64,000 nucleotides of DNA, from assembly GCA_973895155.1 (NCBI GenBank), contig OZ316896.1:12028001-12092000 (forward strand). Direction: 5' to 3'. Below, one piece after another: positions 45,079-57,600 of this stretch. Both the position numbers and the translations under genes were made by a program. Source of the stretch: Marsupella aquatica. Taxonomy: Eukaryota > Marchantiophyta. Position 1 is the stretch's first letter. Each line of letters starts with the position of its first letter. Below the pieces are notes generated by a model, which saw nothing but the letters and a program-made list of their open reading frames with translations, did no database searches and was not told the origin of the DNA.

Positions 45079-47869
45079 CCCCACTGGCTTTAAAGCCTGC
45101 CCATTTTTATTTAGGGGATAAGACTGATCTCCATTTATTCTAGATGTCAAGTAGTTCTGTGCAAAGGTATTTCATGAACCCCACTTTGGGATGGATTTTT
45201 GTGCAACAGTGCATGATTTCTGAAGATTGAACTGGGAACCTTGTCCTAATCAAGGCTGGTGTTGGTGGCTGCGCTTTCTGGGATGACTAATGTCAAGCAA
45301 GCTCTGCAATTAGTTGAATTTACACACTATATATAGCATTCAAAGATGTAAAGACAGATCTTTGATCTGATTCATGTTCTGTGTGCGTTCAGCAAAGCGC
45401 AGTAACAGACCAAATTGAATGGTTGGATAAAATGGCATCTATACTGTAGTGGTAATTAGGTTCAAACAAATATTAGTCAGATAAAATATGTGACGTTCCA
45501 GAAATGGGTGACTGGCAAAATGTGCCAGCAGTTAGGGGAAAAGAGGAGGAAATTAAATTCCAGACATGACAACCTAAGTAGAAAACCTCAAACGAGACTA
45601 AAAAGGGTGTTATCCATTGAAACTGGCTAGGAACACATATTTTGGCTAATAGGAAGAGAAACATTGGGAAAAATGGATTGAAAGAACTCTTGAAAGCAAG
45701 TAAAGATGACTTTTTGCAATTGAGTAACAGGAGCCCGGCAGGGAGCCAGGTTAATGACATACACCCATACAAATTTGCTCTATTTTGATTTGGAATTTCT
45801 CTTGAAATTAGATAACCCTCAAAGCAGGCTTGCCACAAGGATCAAAACCTCATAACCCAAGGCCAGGTAAATGAGTTTAGTGGAACACTCCCCAAGATTA
45901 GTAGCAAGGTTTGGCTCTCTTGATCACTTTAGGGATTAGGGTCAATAATTTTAATTGTTTTTTCTTCTGCTGATCAATGTTATATGTCTGTCCCTGGGCA
46001 ACGACAACCTTCTGCCTGGGAAACCAGATTCATGTTGTGAAGGAGCTTGCATAGGATAGCACAAAATGGCATACTAATAACAGTCAGTCTGCATCAAGGG
46101 GACCTACCACCAGTCCACCACCCACAATAGCCAGAAAGTGGAAAAGACTAGAAAGTGAGTTTTGTGCAGTTCAGCCTGATGTATGGATGGATGCCCATCA
46201 TGTATCCATGTCCACATGGAGGGGTGTACACACCCCAATGGCTGCCACAGATGCATTAGGAGGAGGGTACGGTAAATTAAAATCAAAATTTGTGCCTGTC
46301 AGTATATATTTGGGCTCCTTGTGAAACCTAGAAAGAGTTTATCTTGGAGATATTTGCAACAATTCTTTTTCTTTATTTCATTTCATGAAAGGGCACAGGG
46401 CCAAAAAACCACCGGAGGGGAAAAAACCACCCAAACAAAGACAAAGAGGCGCCAATGCCATGGGCCAAGAGGCCTACAAAGAAACACACTAGTCATGCCA
46501 CCCAACCCTTAAGAGCCATGTCATAATGGCCCCAAAAGCAAACCAATCCAGTTCCACAGTGTTCCTCTTTAGTTTATCCTGCCACGTGCTGTTCTGCTGC
46601 CTACTGAGACTATCTAAGTTTCACAACATTCGCATCATTCTGGTGGAAATATTGACTTTTCAGTGTTTACATTATTTTTCAAATGCAAAAATGAAAAGTA
46701 GCAGAGTCTTAGTCTAGCCTTCTTTCATTTTCTAAAATGAAAAATATTGAATGGTTTGTGCACTATGCAGGATAGCTCTATGGTAAGGTATGGGTGATCT
46801 GTGGCCCATATGGATGATAGATACATACATTTCATGCCACAGATGGGTCATTGGTGCTGCTGTAGGTAAGTGGAGTGATTTGGCCAAAAAGGCTCTCTGA
46901 AGGATCTCAAGGGGACCACCCTCAAAGTTTGGTGGTGAGCTATGTTGTTTCTCTTCTTTTTGGGGGAAACTTCTATAACTGGTTTGGTATTTAGTGCTGA
47001 CTGAAAAACAGTTTAGTCATTTTACTTTTTATTTGTAATTTTACATTTGATATGGCAAAGTTGGGTGAAAATGGGACGCTCATAGGTAAGTTTTGTTATT
47101 TATGCTTGCCAGATTAGACTCTGGGATTGCTTAAATCCAGACAATGTAGGTTATCACACATATTAATCTCAGCACTATAACTATGGCACTCTCTGTTTCC
47201 CTCATACACCAATATGTTTCCCTCTGGATAGACAACCTGAAGGAAGGAAAGAATTAATGTTCATTACAAAAAAGAATGCTTGGATGGAAGATAGTGGGTC
47301 TCAATTGGTGAGCACTCGTTGGGATTGTTTCACCCTGGGCTAAGTCTATGTCAAGGTACTGCACCCTGTTTTCTTGGGGCCTTGTACATGTCCCCATCCC
47401 CGTCCCCAATAGGTGCTGCCTGCTCCGGCCCTATCAACTTAGTTTGCGTTTTGGCATCTCCTGCCCTATCAACTTAGTTTGTGCTTTGGCATCAGTTTTA
47501 GGTTTATGCTTTGACAGCCTTCACTTTTAATCCCTCCTCCATTGTAGAAAACATAAAAGTGCCCAATTTCTCGTAAAGCCACCCTAAAGCCCCATTTGTT
47601 TTTTGACCCTTTGATAATTGAAGACGGTAATTTTCCTGAACAGTATAGATGCTCACACACCGTATACAGGTTCACGAACTCACGCTCGTGCAATGAGTTC
47701 TTATAGCGTGCTGTACGCATTTGGAATTCGCATGATGGCCGATGGATATCCACCACATCAAAGATGCGGGCATGATACTCTGATAATTATACACCCCAGT
47801 CATATCCAAATTTCCCACGCTCTTCCCATGTCTGGAAATCGGGCATGCACATGGATAGAAGTAGAGTAA
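45079..47869. other. Intergenic DNA, nothing recognised
   Basis: No gene, RNA or strong repeat seen; only short open frames in AT-rich DNA. 47553-47600 has GTGCCC and GTAAAGCCA words like dispersed repeat R1. Confidence 0.45.
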
Positions 47870-48095
47870 GGGGGCCCTCGGGCCCTCGGGCAGTCGGGAA
47901 GTCGGGCAGAGGGCAGTAAGAAAAAACATTCATGCATGTGCCGGTTTGACGACTTCCCGCGCGATTTCGTATCCCGGCTTCGAGATTCCCGGAACGATGT
48001 GGCTTCGAGATTCCCGGGGAGCCCGGGAGGCAAAGCGCGATTCGCTCGCTCCCGGTACACAAATAGTGCTTGTACCGAGGGGGGGCAAGGGGGCG
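47870..48095. other. GC-rich islet with short repeats and a hairpin
   Basis: GGCCCTCGGGCCCTCGGGCA and GTCGGGCAG-type words are followed by two copies of GGCTTCGAGATTCCCGG and a hairpin GGTACA..TGTACC near 48054-48077. Overlapping open frames on the minus strand here have no recognisable domain. Its composition differs sharply from the AT-rich surroundings. Confidence 0.55.
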
Positions 48096-50399
48096 ATGAT
48101 GTTCGCTCAAAATAGTAATTAGATAGTGAAACTTTAAGTCATTAGGACAAAAGTTTAGTTTATGTCGGTGTTGTTGAGATTGGGAAACTTTTATGGTGCA
48201 TGTGTTTCAAATATTTTGAGCATTTTGCTGTAAAACACTGATTATGAGTTAGACATTTTTGAAAGTGAAGAACTTAAATTTACAGAAATTGTTTATGACA
48301 TCTACAACTATAATAAGGGATCCTGTGTTTTTTAGTCATTCATCCCAATACAAAACAACCAATACAAAACAACCCCTGGGTGGGAAAGATACACAGTTTT
48401 ATGATTCATTGACTATTTTCCCTGATCATTGATGGAGGAAATGGATACCCCTAGCGCATATGTGTTTCTCATGCTGCCCCATATATACCCCGGCCCGACT
48501 CACTATGGGCCGGCCCTCCTCATGCCGTGCAACACATGGGCATAAGGGTCGTGAAACTATAATTTGAGAGACAACATACTAACTTTGAATGTGAACCACA
48601 CACAACCTGATCGTCCCTCTGGCAATTTAGGGAGTCGTCACCCACCTTAGTGACCCTGCAGACAGTGAAAAACATTCACGCTTGTAAAACATTTGCTGGC
48701 TTGACTGGTTCCTGCAGTATATATGCATTGTGGCAAAGCGTGATCACAGTTGGTCATTCCCAGCGTGACACTACACACGGAATGATTGGGTTTGCACATG
48801 CCCTCTGAAAAAATTAATATGTTTTTGTTTCAAATTATGTTGCAATGCTGTGAATGATTTCTGGACATTTTTATGTTTCCAACAAACAATGTCCACAGTG
48901 GTAAATCACATAAATAACTCATTTTCCTCAAAATTAATCTTCCTTGTACATGTTTTCCTAAGTTTTATGAAACACTCTCAAAAAGCAGAAAACACAAGAG
49001 ATAGATCCCAAAGGCAAGATATGCATCAAAAGGAGGGAAAAGACAAAGATAGATATAATTGATGGACTCTCAAAATCAAAAAGTGTTACTGGGATGGACC
49101 CAACGAGTGATCCAGATTGTTCATGGACCTTAAAGTACTACAGTAGTATGCAAAACCCACTGGGCTTCATGTGGTCTATCAAACGACACTTTTTGATGTA
49201 GAGGTCCATCAAATATATCTCTCACAAGACGAAGGAAAAATACAAAGGTTATCAAAACACTACCCAACATTTTGTCCCATTCCTGAAAGCCTCAATAATT
49301 ATTTGTTAGGAGAAACACAAAGACTAGACCAAACACTACCTAACATTTTGTCTCATGAATGACAGTTGCAATAATAGTAATTTGTTTCTTGAGCGAACCT
49401 AATCAACCTATATAGTCCCTGCGGTACTCTGCCGTAGAGTCATCCGGCTGTCCACCGTAAAAGCGTTGCCGGCGCGAAACGGTGGGGGGTCACCGGCAAG
49501 GAGGACACGGCAACACGGGGATGACGGATGGCCGTAAAAGTGAGAAGCACTGCAAAACAAGCTTTCCAGCGGGGAAGACGGGAAGTTGCCGGAGCTGGCA
49601 TTCTGGTCAGCGGCAGTCTCGGGCCCTTCATTGACTCTGCCACGGTACCCGTCTACCCGAGGCTGGTTTGAACTTCCGAGCCAAGGATTGCGTTGCCACG
49701 TGAAGGGCTTGCCCGCTTGGTGATCATTACAGTATGGTGTCATTCTGTCGTTTGTAACCTCTTTACATGCACACATTTGCTTCGTGACAGTGTAAGCTGA
49801 GAAGTGAGGAGTGTGACTTGAGTGGGTGCAAATTTTGAAATCGACTTTGATGGGTAGGTTAAATGAATATATTTCAAATTTGTGAAACCATCGTTGCCAC
49901 GATATGGACCCCAAACCAAAGTTTCTCCCTAACCCATTTTTGAAAGGCGTATCAGAATTTATAAATCAGTGAAAACAAAATACAATGAAAGGAAAGAAAA
50001 AAAAAGTTACAAAGAGGACAAACACCTAACCAGAAAAAAGAAAGGCAAGTGTAAACCTAAAAAATGACCAATAAAAAGAGAAAAGCTACTTGAGTGTAAA
50101 ATCAATGACTAGTGTCTACATTGGAATATGTGACAGGTTTTCTCCCTAACTCATTCTAGTAGGTTTTGGGTACATTGATTTAAGGTCCATCAAGAGTCTG
50201 GTTTACTCATGGGGTCCATTAAGTAATACTTTTCATCTTAGTGGTCCATCAAAAAAGTATTTGTAGCATAGGGTGACTCTACGAAACCTTGATGACAGTT
50301 TCATTACTTTTCTACTAAAGTTAAATTGTCAGCCTTTTCCTATACTAAAGATAGGGTATATAGACTGAAAGAGAGCTGGGAATCATTTAATGGTCCCAA
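48096..50399. other. Intergenic DNA, minor repeats
   Basis: No gene recognised. CAAAACACTACCCAACATTT and a slightly altered copy lie about 78 bp apart (49253 and 49331). 49420-49720 is GC-richer and carries a 168-codon minus frame without a recognised domain. Confidence 0.45.
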
Positions 50400-50850
50400 A
50401 GGTCTTGTAAAGTGAACTGCAACAAATGGTGCTTGAGTAATTTTGTAAGAGACAAGTTAAAGACCTACTCCACCTAAAAGTAATGTAGTTCTTTGACTGG
50501 CTTCCTTCTTACTTTGACAAAGATAAGATTTGATGGAGAACCTGTGGGTCCACTTTAAGTGCAAAAGATTCAAATTAGGAATGGACCTAAGGGGCTAGAT
50601 GAAGAGGCCTACAATAGAAGTGGTCTAAACTTTGAGACAAAATTGTGCCCCACATATGCAAAATTTGGGTCCTACTCTATTTCATGTAGGATTGCAACAA
50701 CTGACTGTAGGAGGAACGCCCCCCAATCTTTTGTAAAGTGACCTGCAACAGAATCTCCCCAATGGATGGCCCTATCACATCTTGGGGACCAGGAAAAGGA
50801 GCAAACTGCCCCAACTTTTTGTAAAGCCATCATCACCCCAACATGCCACC
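50400..50850 (+). repeat. Dispersed repeat R1, copy 2
   Basis: It parallels 27850-28300 in order and orientation, ending in AATGGATGGCCCTATCACAT. In addition CTTTTGTAAAGT and TTTTTGTAAAGCCA recur inside it. Confidence 0.65.
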
Positions 50851-51978
50851 CATACATTTGCTTATTAGGTCAACTTATATTCACTTCCTATCATTGGACC
50901 CTACCCCCAATATGTTTTTTGATTGACTCAAAAAATTGAGATATACTCCATTCTTGACATTCTATATTGTTGAATTATATATTTGTCATCCTTGTTTGTC
51001 TAATTATTATAGTAGCTTGACTCGATTACCCATCCTTTGAGCCTAAATAGAGGTTAAGACATCCAAATTCTTTGCCCATTCACAGGATCATATGCAATTA
51101 ATTTCCACTTCCTCATCACATGATGTGCCATTTTCAGAGACTCACCTTGAGCCCGATCCACAGTTTCCATCTACACCTTCCACTCTAGTGACACCCCAAA
51201 GTCACTTTCTAGAGGCTTCAATGTTGAGGATTCACTGTAGACCCAAGGAGTAGCTTTTGATCATGATTGTGTAGTCAGACTGCCACCTTTAATCCCCACT
51301 GGTTAAGCAGAGTAACTGCGGTTAGTTTAGAATGATCCCACGGTCAAAATATTTTCATCTGACCTATTTTTACATGCAGTTGTTTGTGGAACATAGTTCT
51401 CGGTGAGATTCTCATTTTGAACCCTTTTACTCATTCGTGCTATTAGGATGTGGTGTCAAACTCGTGGCAGAACCCACACACACCGTGCAAGCCCACGCAG
51501 AATGCAGGCCTCCTGAAACCCTGCAGGAACTCATCAAACCTTGAGATTTGAAAGCACTTGTTGAGAGCAAATTGCCAAAACATCTAATGAAGTTTGAGAT
51601 TACCTAAATCTTGCAGTTTGGATGGCGGAGTAATGAGCAGCTCATCCCAACCATGACAAAGACCAGCCTCATTCAACGCTTGTGATTTGATGAGACACAG
51701 TTGGTGATAGAAAACCCTGTAGTCATGGTTCAACAGATTAGTGGTAGTGATTCAAATGCTTGTAGTGAGAGTTCACTCAGTTTGCTTTCGCTGAAGAACC
51801 TCTGATGAACATCTTGTACAGCTGGTAAGAGGAGTTCTGGTTTGTAAAACAAGTTTCATAGGGCCCAATCAAAGAAAGGTATAGTGTAATGACTTTGGTT
51901 TGGGGTACTAGTTGTAATCCAGTGACCAAAAAGTGAACAAATGTGGACAGGTGGCAGCCCAAGAAGTTTTTCTGAGCT
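50851..51978. other. Intergenic DNA, nothing recognised
   Basis: No gene or strong repeat seen apart from the loose similarity of 51270-51350 to 43430-43510. Confidence 0.45.
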
Positions 51979-52498
51979 TTGTGGGAACAAGTTTCAGACT
52001 AGAAACCCCAACCCAAACAGTCATTATCATAAATAATACCTGTCCAGAAAAAAATTACTGGGTAAGATTTTATGGGCACAAGTTTCAAACTAGAACCCCG
52101 GCCCAAAGAGTCATTATCATTCGTAATATTTGCGGGGAAAAAAATTACCCGGTGAGATTTCTTGGGCACAGGGTTATGGAAATGGTAGCACCTAGTAGAA
52201 AAAATTACACACCAATAATATTTATTCAAATTTTTAGCATGGGGTCCACCAAACATATCCATTGATATTCATCCTACTAAACACATTCAGTCCAAGTGTG
52301 TACATCTTTTAAGAAACAAAACAGAAGATAATATATTAGCCTTGAGTTACTCCTGAAATAAAAGCAATCAATGGCACTAAAGTAGTACAGAAGCCAGAGT
52401 ACAAGAAAACAACCCAGGAGAGCAATATTCTGGCCTTGACTTATTTTCATGAAATAAAAACAATCAATGGCACTATAGTAGTACACAAGCCAGAGTAC
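51979..52498 (+). repeat. Two adjacent local tandem duplications
   Basis: A ~91-bp unit (anchors GTTTCAGACTAGAA at 51991 and GTTTCAAACTAGAA at 52082; AGTCATTATCAT in both) is followed by a partial third copy. Then AAGCAATCAATGGCACTAAAG and its near copy, with AAGCCAGAGTAC, recur about 97 bp apart. They are moderately diverged. Confidence 0.8.
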
Positions 52499-52692
52499 CG
52501 GAGTAATGAACGTTACAACTGTTTGTCACGGGACTGACGAGTGCTGCTCGAGCTGCTGCGAGTGTGAAGAGTGTTGTCGCCGTCAGAGAAGGGGCAGAGA
52601 CTGAGATCAGATCTCACAGGGCACGGCAAGGCAAGGCAAGGCAAGGCGGGGAATGGTGGCGATGGGGCAGTAATAATCACAGAAAACCCAGT

Positions 52693-52890
52693 TGCAATGC
52701 TCCAAAAGCGCGAGTGATGAGAGCCCTGATGAGTAATCCCAATTCCAATGCTCCAAAGCGTGAGTGATCAGGAGCCCTGATGAGTAAATCCTGATTCCAA
52801 TGCTGCAAAAGCGCGAGTGATGCGAGCCCTGATGAGTAATCCTGATTCCAATGCTGCAAAGCGCGAGTGATGAGAGCCCGGATGAGCAAA
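52693..52890 (+). repeat. ~50-bp tandem repeat upstream of AIR9
   Basis: Four units contain CCAATGCT.CAAA.GCGCGAGTGATG and GAGCCCTGATGAGTAA. Anchors near 52711, 52761, 52814 and 52864 give spacing of 50-53 bp. It lies about 1.8 kb upstream of the AIR9 start. Confidence 0.88.
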
Positions 52891-53558
52891 GTTTGAAAAA
52901 AAACGATTGTGGTTTGAACGAGTGAGCTCCCGACAGACGGATGTTGTTGTTGGATAGAATCGTAGAGCCCTACTACTTCTACTGTAGAAGCTCAAGCGAG
53001 CGAAATCTCTGATCTGCTGATGCCGCGGTGGAACTATTACTAGTACTGTAGTCCGTCCGGTGTTTGTTCGTTGGTGCAGCAGCAATCAGGGGAAGCGAGA
53101 GACAGAGAGATTGGTCGGGAGGAAGCGCGAAATCTGAATCTGCACAGTGCAACTCTCTCACACTCTCTCACTCTCACCTCCGTAGGCTTCGGTTGCGGTT
53201 TGTTTGGGCTCGGCTCTTCTCTGCTCCCCGGGGAATGCTGCCATGCAAATCTAGGAATGCATCATTGACCAACAGAGCTGAGGCCCACCCGGCTGCAGCA
53301 GTGTAGAAGCAGCACCACCAAGCACTGATTTCACCACTGCATTATAGTGTAAGTCTCAAAGGGAGACGGGAGTGTTGACGTGACTGATTGAGTGAAGTAC
53401 AGTGGTAAGTTGTTGGAGTTGAGTTGAGTGGAGTTTATTTGAGTAGGCTAGAAGTGGGGAAACAGTACTTACACTAGGAACAGGGCAGGGGCGGGGAAGA
53501 GAGGGGAGTAAGAGGGTTGAGAAAACGGAGAGACAATGTGAATCAACAGCAGAACATA

Positions 53559-53655
53559 GAGACGACGGACTAGATCACTAGACTACGCGGCAAACTGGCA
53601 GCAAAACACATAGAGACCACGGACTAGATCACTAGACTACTCGGCAGACAGGCAG
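53559..53655 (+). repeat. 53-bp direct repeat pair in the AIR9 5' region
   Basis: GGACTAGATCACTAGACTAC with flanking AGAGAC.ACGGAC and TCGGCA-type words occurs twice, 53 bp apart. Farther on, 53912-53962 is a CCAGT, CCAGC, GGAGT pentanucleotide tract. Such tracts suggest a repeat-derived leader or promoter. Confidence 0.8.
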
Positions 53656-54483
53656 GTAATGTGAGATTCATGATAGCGAGCTGCCGAAAAAGTTACAACA
53701 ATCGCTTTTCCGCACGTTATTATTCCCGGGAGAAGAACGGTTCTGGTCTTCTGCCGCAGCAGGTGCAGCTGGCTCGAGTGTGCGAAGCGAAAAATAGTCA
53801 GAGAGAAAGAGAAACAAACAGTCGTAGCAGTGGTAGTGGTGGATGTTGTGGTAGTGGGAGTAGAAAGCAGAAACGAACTCAATCCAACCCGGCGGCCCGG
53901 CCCACCTGAGCTCAGTCCAGTCCAGTCCAGCCCAGCCCAGCCCAGTGGAGTGGAGTGGAGTGCGATCCAGTGTGGCTACGTGCGTGCTTGCTGCAGAGTA
54001 CATTACTATAGTGCAATGTGGTGTGATAGACGAGGAGGAAAAGGCTATCCCGTGCATGCTACGGAGTTTGCCTCTCTGAACTGAATGGAAGCAAGCATTA
54101 CTGAAGTGCGGAATGCAGAAGCAGCAGTAGGTTGTGAAGGACGGAGAAGGGGGGAAAATGACAGAAAAGTCTAAAATGTCAGCGGGTGGTAAGATCTTCC
54201 AGCACATTGGAGCATATGGTCTGTGGGTCAGGTAGAAAGGGAAGGAAGGAGACAGGAAGGAGTTTCTCGCTATAGCAGAGCAACATTTTGATCAGCAGCA
54301 GTGTCATCAGCATCGTCCGACGAGGCTAACCTTAGCTCAACAGCTTGGCTTAGTTTAGTTCGCTACTACTAGTGTCTGGGATAGTTTTCTTATCGGCAGG
54401 CAGACAGGCCGGCAAGAAAGAGATACCTCATGTCACATCAAGTAGGCCAAATTCCAGAGCGATTCCACAGCAGTACGGTAGAT

Positions 54484-54502
54484 GGTGGTGCGTCGCACCA
54501 CC
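54484..54502. promoter_or_regulatory. GC-rich hairpin in the AIR9 leader
   Basis: GGTGGTGCG and CGCACCACC flank a single T, a 9-bp stem about 190 bases before the AIR9 ATG. GGTGCCTAGCACC forms a second small hairpin near 54529. If transcribed, they would structure the 5' UTR; a regulatory role is only inferred. Confidence 0.4.
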
Positions 54503-54689
54503 TGATGTAGAGCTCCGCGAACCCCGGTGCCTAGCACCAATGTGGGCGTGAACGGATTGGAGCTCTGTGGAGGAGCGGTACATCAGGTTGTGGGGTGGGA
54601 GACAATCATCTTCCTCTGAGGAGGAGGACGTTTGGGGCACAACCAGTAGCAGTAGGGGGTTAATTTGGAATCCCGTGACGAGCTGCTAC

Positions 54690-57600
54690 ATGATGGACGA
54701 GCTTATCTCCATGGAGGACTCGGGCTCCGAGTCCTTAATACCTCTGTCACCCACTCAAACATCTGACAGACTCCTCGAGGAATTCGGAATCACCGAGAAT
54801 GGCGACTCCGACTACAATGCTGCTGGAGAGCTCCACCTTCGAGCGGATGAGGATGGCCAGGATGTCCCAGACCACCTTCCCTTCGAGGCTGAGCACCTCC
54901 CTCCCCAAGACGCCGTCTCAGATCCAGCCCCCAGCATTGATGCAAAGGAGGATCAACTGATCAATTCCGATAGCCAGAGAGCAGAGACGAATGGCATTGG
55001 GAGCAAGGTCAGCAGTAGATCTACTCCCGGCATTACGAGCACTAGCAGTGGCAATGGAATTGCAACAAAGTCGTCAACAACTAGCAAAGGAACAGCAGGA
55101 GCAGGAAGTGGCAATAAAAAAGGTAGTCTAGGCGTGAAGACTCCAACGAAGACGACGGCATCTTTGAAGCCCGCCTCGGCAACCTCGTCCCCATCTACGA
55201 GACCTGCCTCTCCCAACGTACGTTCCTTCTTGCGATCATCCTCTTCTGCAGCAGCTGCCCGGCGAGCTAGCCTTGGTGGTCATGAGACAAGCCGAACGAT
55301 GATGGCCAATGGCACTGGCAGCGTGACCACTACCACCACCCCACCGTCGAAGAGCTCTCCAGGCAGTGGAGCTGTGTCCTCGATCGGCTCTAGAAAGCGG
55401 ACATCGCTCACAACGAGTGGCATGTCGGAAAAGAGCAATGGGGAATCCCCCTCTTCTGCTTTCTCTCGTACCTCTCCTGCCGCTTCTGCTTCTTCTCCTT
55501 CCACTGCTTCCTCTAAAACTCCGCTGACTGGGAGGGTCTCCAAGGCAACCGAAGCCAGACGGGCATCCCTCGGAGGCACTTCTGCTCTGACTAGCAGACC
55601 GGTGCTGTCGAGGACTGAGTTGAAGCATTGGGGAGCCACTTCCCCTGGAGTGAAGAACTCCAGTGCCACTGCTACGGCTACTTCCTCTTCGCCGTCTTTG
55701 AAGCAAACGACCTCCCCATCAGTCCCCTCAACAACTGCCTCTGCTGCTACTACGAGTACTTCTGCAAGAGTAGCGTCAGGGAAATCAGCATCATCCCCCA
55801 TTAGCGATTATCAGAAACGCTCCACGCCCTCTCCAAGTCGGAGATCCTCTGGCATTGGCATTGGTGGTTCCGCTACTAAATCAGGAAGCTTTAAGTCTGG
55901 CTCCTCACCATCTGCTACAAAGTCTCCCAAGCTTTCTTCCTCTCCATCGTCGGTGACCAAAACTGGACTGAAATCTCCTGCCACTAATGGAGCCAATTCT
56001 GCGGCCAAGAGCAGGCTCAGTCCATCCATGTCGTTTGGTAGCGGTAGGCGTTCTTCGTTGGACCTGGGCAGCCGGGGTTCCCCTTCTAATGGCGAGAGAG
56101 GATCTGTTGGGAAAAATCACTCTCCTGTCATTGCTGACAGGGGCCCGAGCATGCTCACACGAAGGAAGTCCATTTCTTCCACAGAGATCAGAGATCCACG
56201 CCTGTTGCTTCTCCCAACAGTTGATGTCAAGGCCGGCGATGATGTGGTAAGTCTGTCCAATCCGTCATTAAGGGACTCCGCTTTTGCTTGGTCACGGGAA
56301 GCCCAGCTTAGTTTTGGTTTTTGATCTAGTGTTTACTGAGAACGCTTCGTGATATCTACATTGGTTCCCTTAACTCTTCAAAGGGGCTGTCAATAATTAC
56401 TTATCATTGGCGGACGAAATTGAAACGCGATTCTGACCTTTGCTTCCTTTCGCGTATCTAGACGTTGTTTAGCCATGAGTCGGACGAAGCATTTAATGCA
56501 GACTGGTATTTGTTTACAAGCACGCACATTGCCTTTCTGAAGTTCTCCAGGCAATGCGTCACCGGTTCACTTTCCACGCTGATTAATGCACAATGCCTCA
56601 TGAAGCTTTTGAACTACACATGTGTTTGACAAATGTATCTCTGCCGATGGTCAATGTTTCACACCGTTCCTTCGCCACTTTGAGACGCACTGGAAAGTCG
56701 GGAAAATCAAGGTGTCTACTCGTGTAAACATTTACATTTTCTCTTACTACAGATTTCTTTTAAATACATGGATTCATTGATGAGGGTTGGCATTGTTCCT
56801 GCACCATCGGAACACCTGATGTCCTTGATCATCCGACGCTGATGTGAAAAATATACCTTCGTCTGGTTGTCGTCAAAGTCCAGTGTCGCTCAGTGCAGAG
56901 GACTGAATGGGTGTTGAGTGAATCTGAAACATTACTGACATATCTCTCACTTTCGCAGCGTCTGGACATGAGAGGGCAAAAGCTGCGAACTTTGGACTGC
57001 AAGCCCGTGAACTTATCTCCTAAACTAGAGGTGAGTACGTACGTACGTACGTACGTGCAGCAGCCAGCTGCTCTTGTCCCCTTACACGAGGAATGGTTGC
57101 TATCCTTCAAATTTGGGTTCACCTAGGATGGTTACGGCAATGGAATTTAGATTCTGGTCAGCTCCTTGCCGTGAGCTGGAATCTCCATAAATCATTGACG
57201 TTCACGAACCTAGCTGTGGGACAGATGGATGTCCCCAATACTTCTCTTGTAATCTGAGAAGTATGCTCATTAAGAAGCTCGCTTGCAATTCGGCGTGAGC
57301 TATGAGGTCAAAGTTTATAACCGGAATTATCAATGTGCCCGGATGTCTGCTGGAGTGGGCGTGGCCAATAATTGTACCTTCATTGCTTTCAAATTTCAAC
57401 GTTTTCGATTGCCTGAGCGTTTGCAACTCTGATACTCCGCCTCGTGCATACTGGACGAAAGGACCAGTGCAATTCCCTTGATCGTCTTGTTTGTAATGAT
57501 GCCTTGCGAGCCTCGATGCGATAGTAATGTGATGTTCTTTGCTCCAGTTTGTGTACCTCAGAGATAACAAGCTGTCCTCTTTGGAGGGAATCGAGATCCT

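Noticed and set aside
47787-48110. Overlapping minus frames in the GC-rich islet
   Set aside because: Two frames are open over the same repeats, typical of composition, with no family signature.
49408-49914. 168-codon minus frame in GC-richer DNA
   Set aside because: No domain recognised; its length is explained by local GC content.
52700-52890. Box C/D snoRNA (GTGATGA and CTGA) or hammerhead core (CTGATGAG)
   Set aside because: C and D boxes are too close and without a closing stem; no GAAA or helix III for a hammerhead. The motifs recur only because the 50-bp unit repeats.
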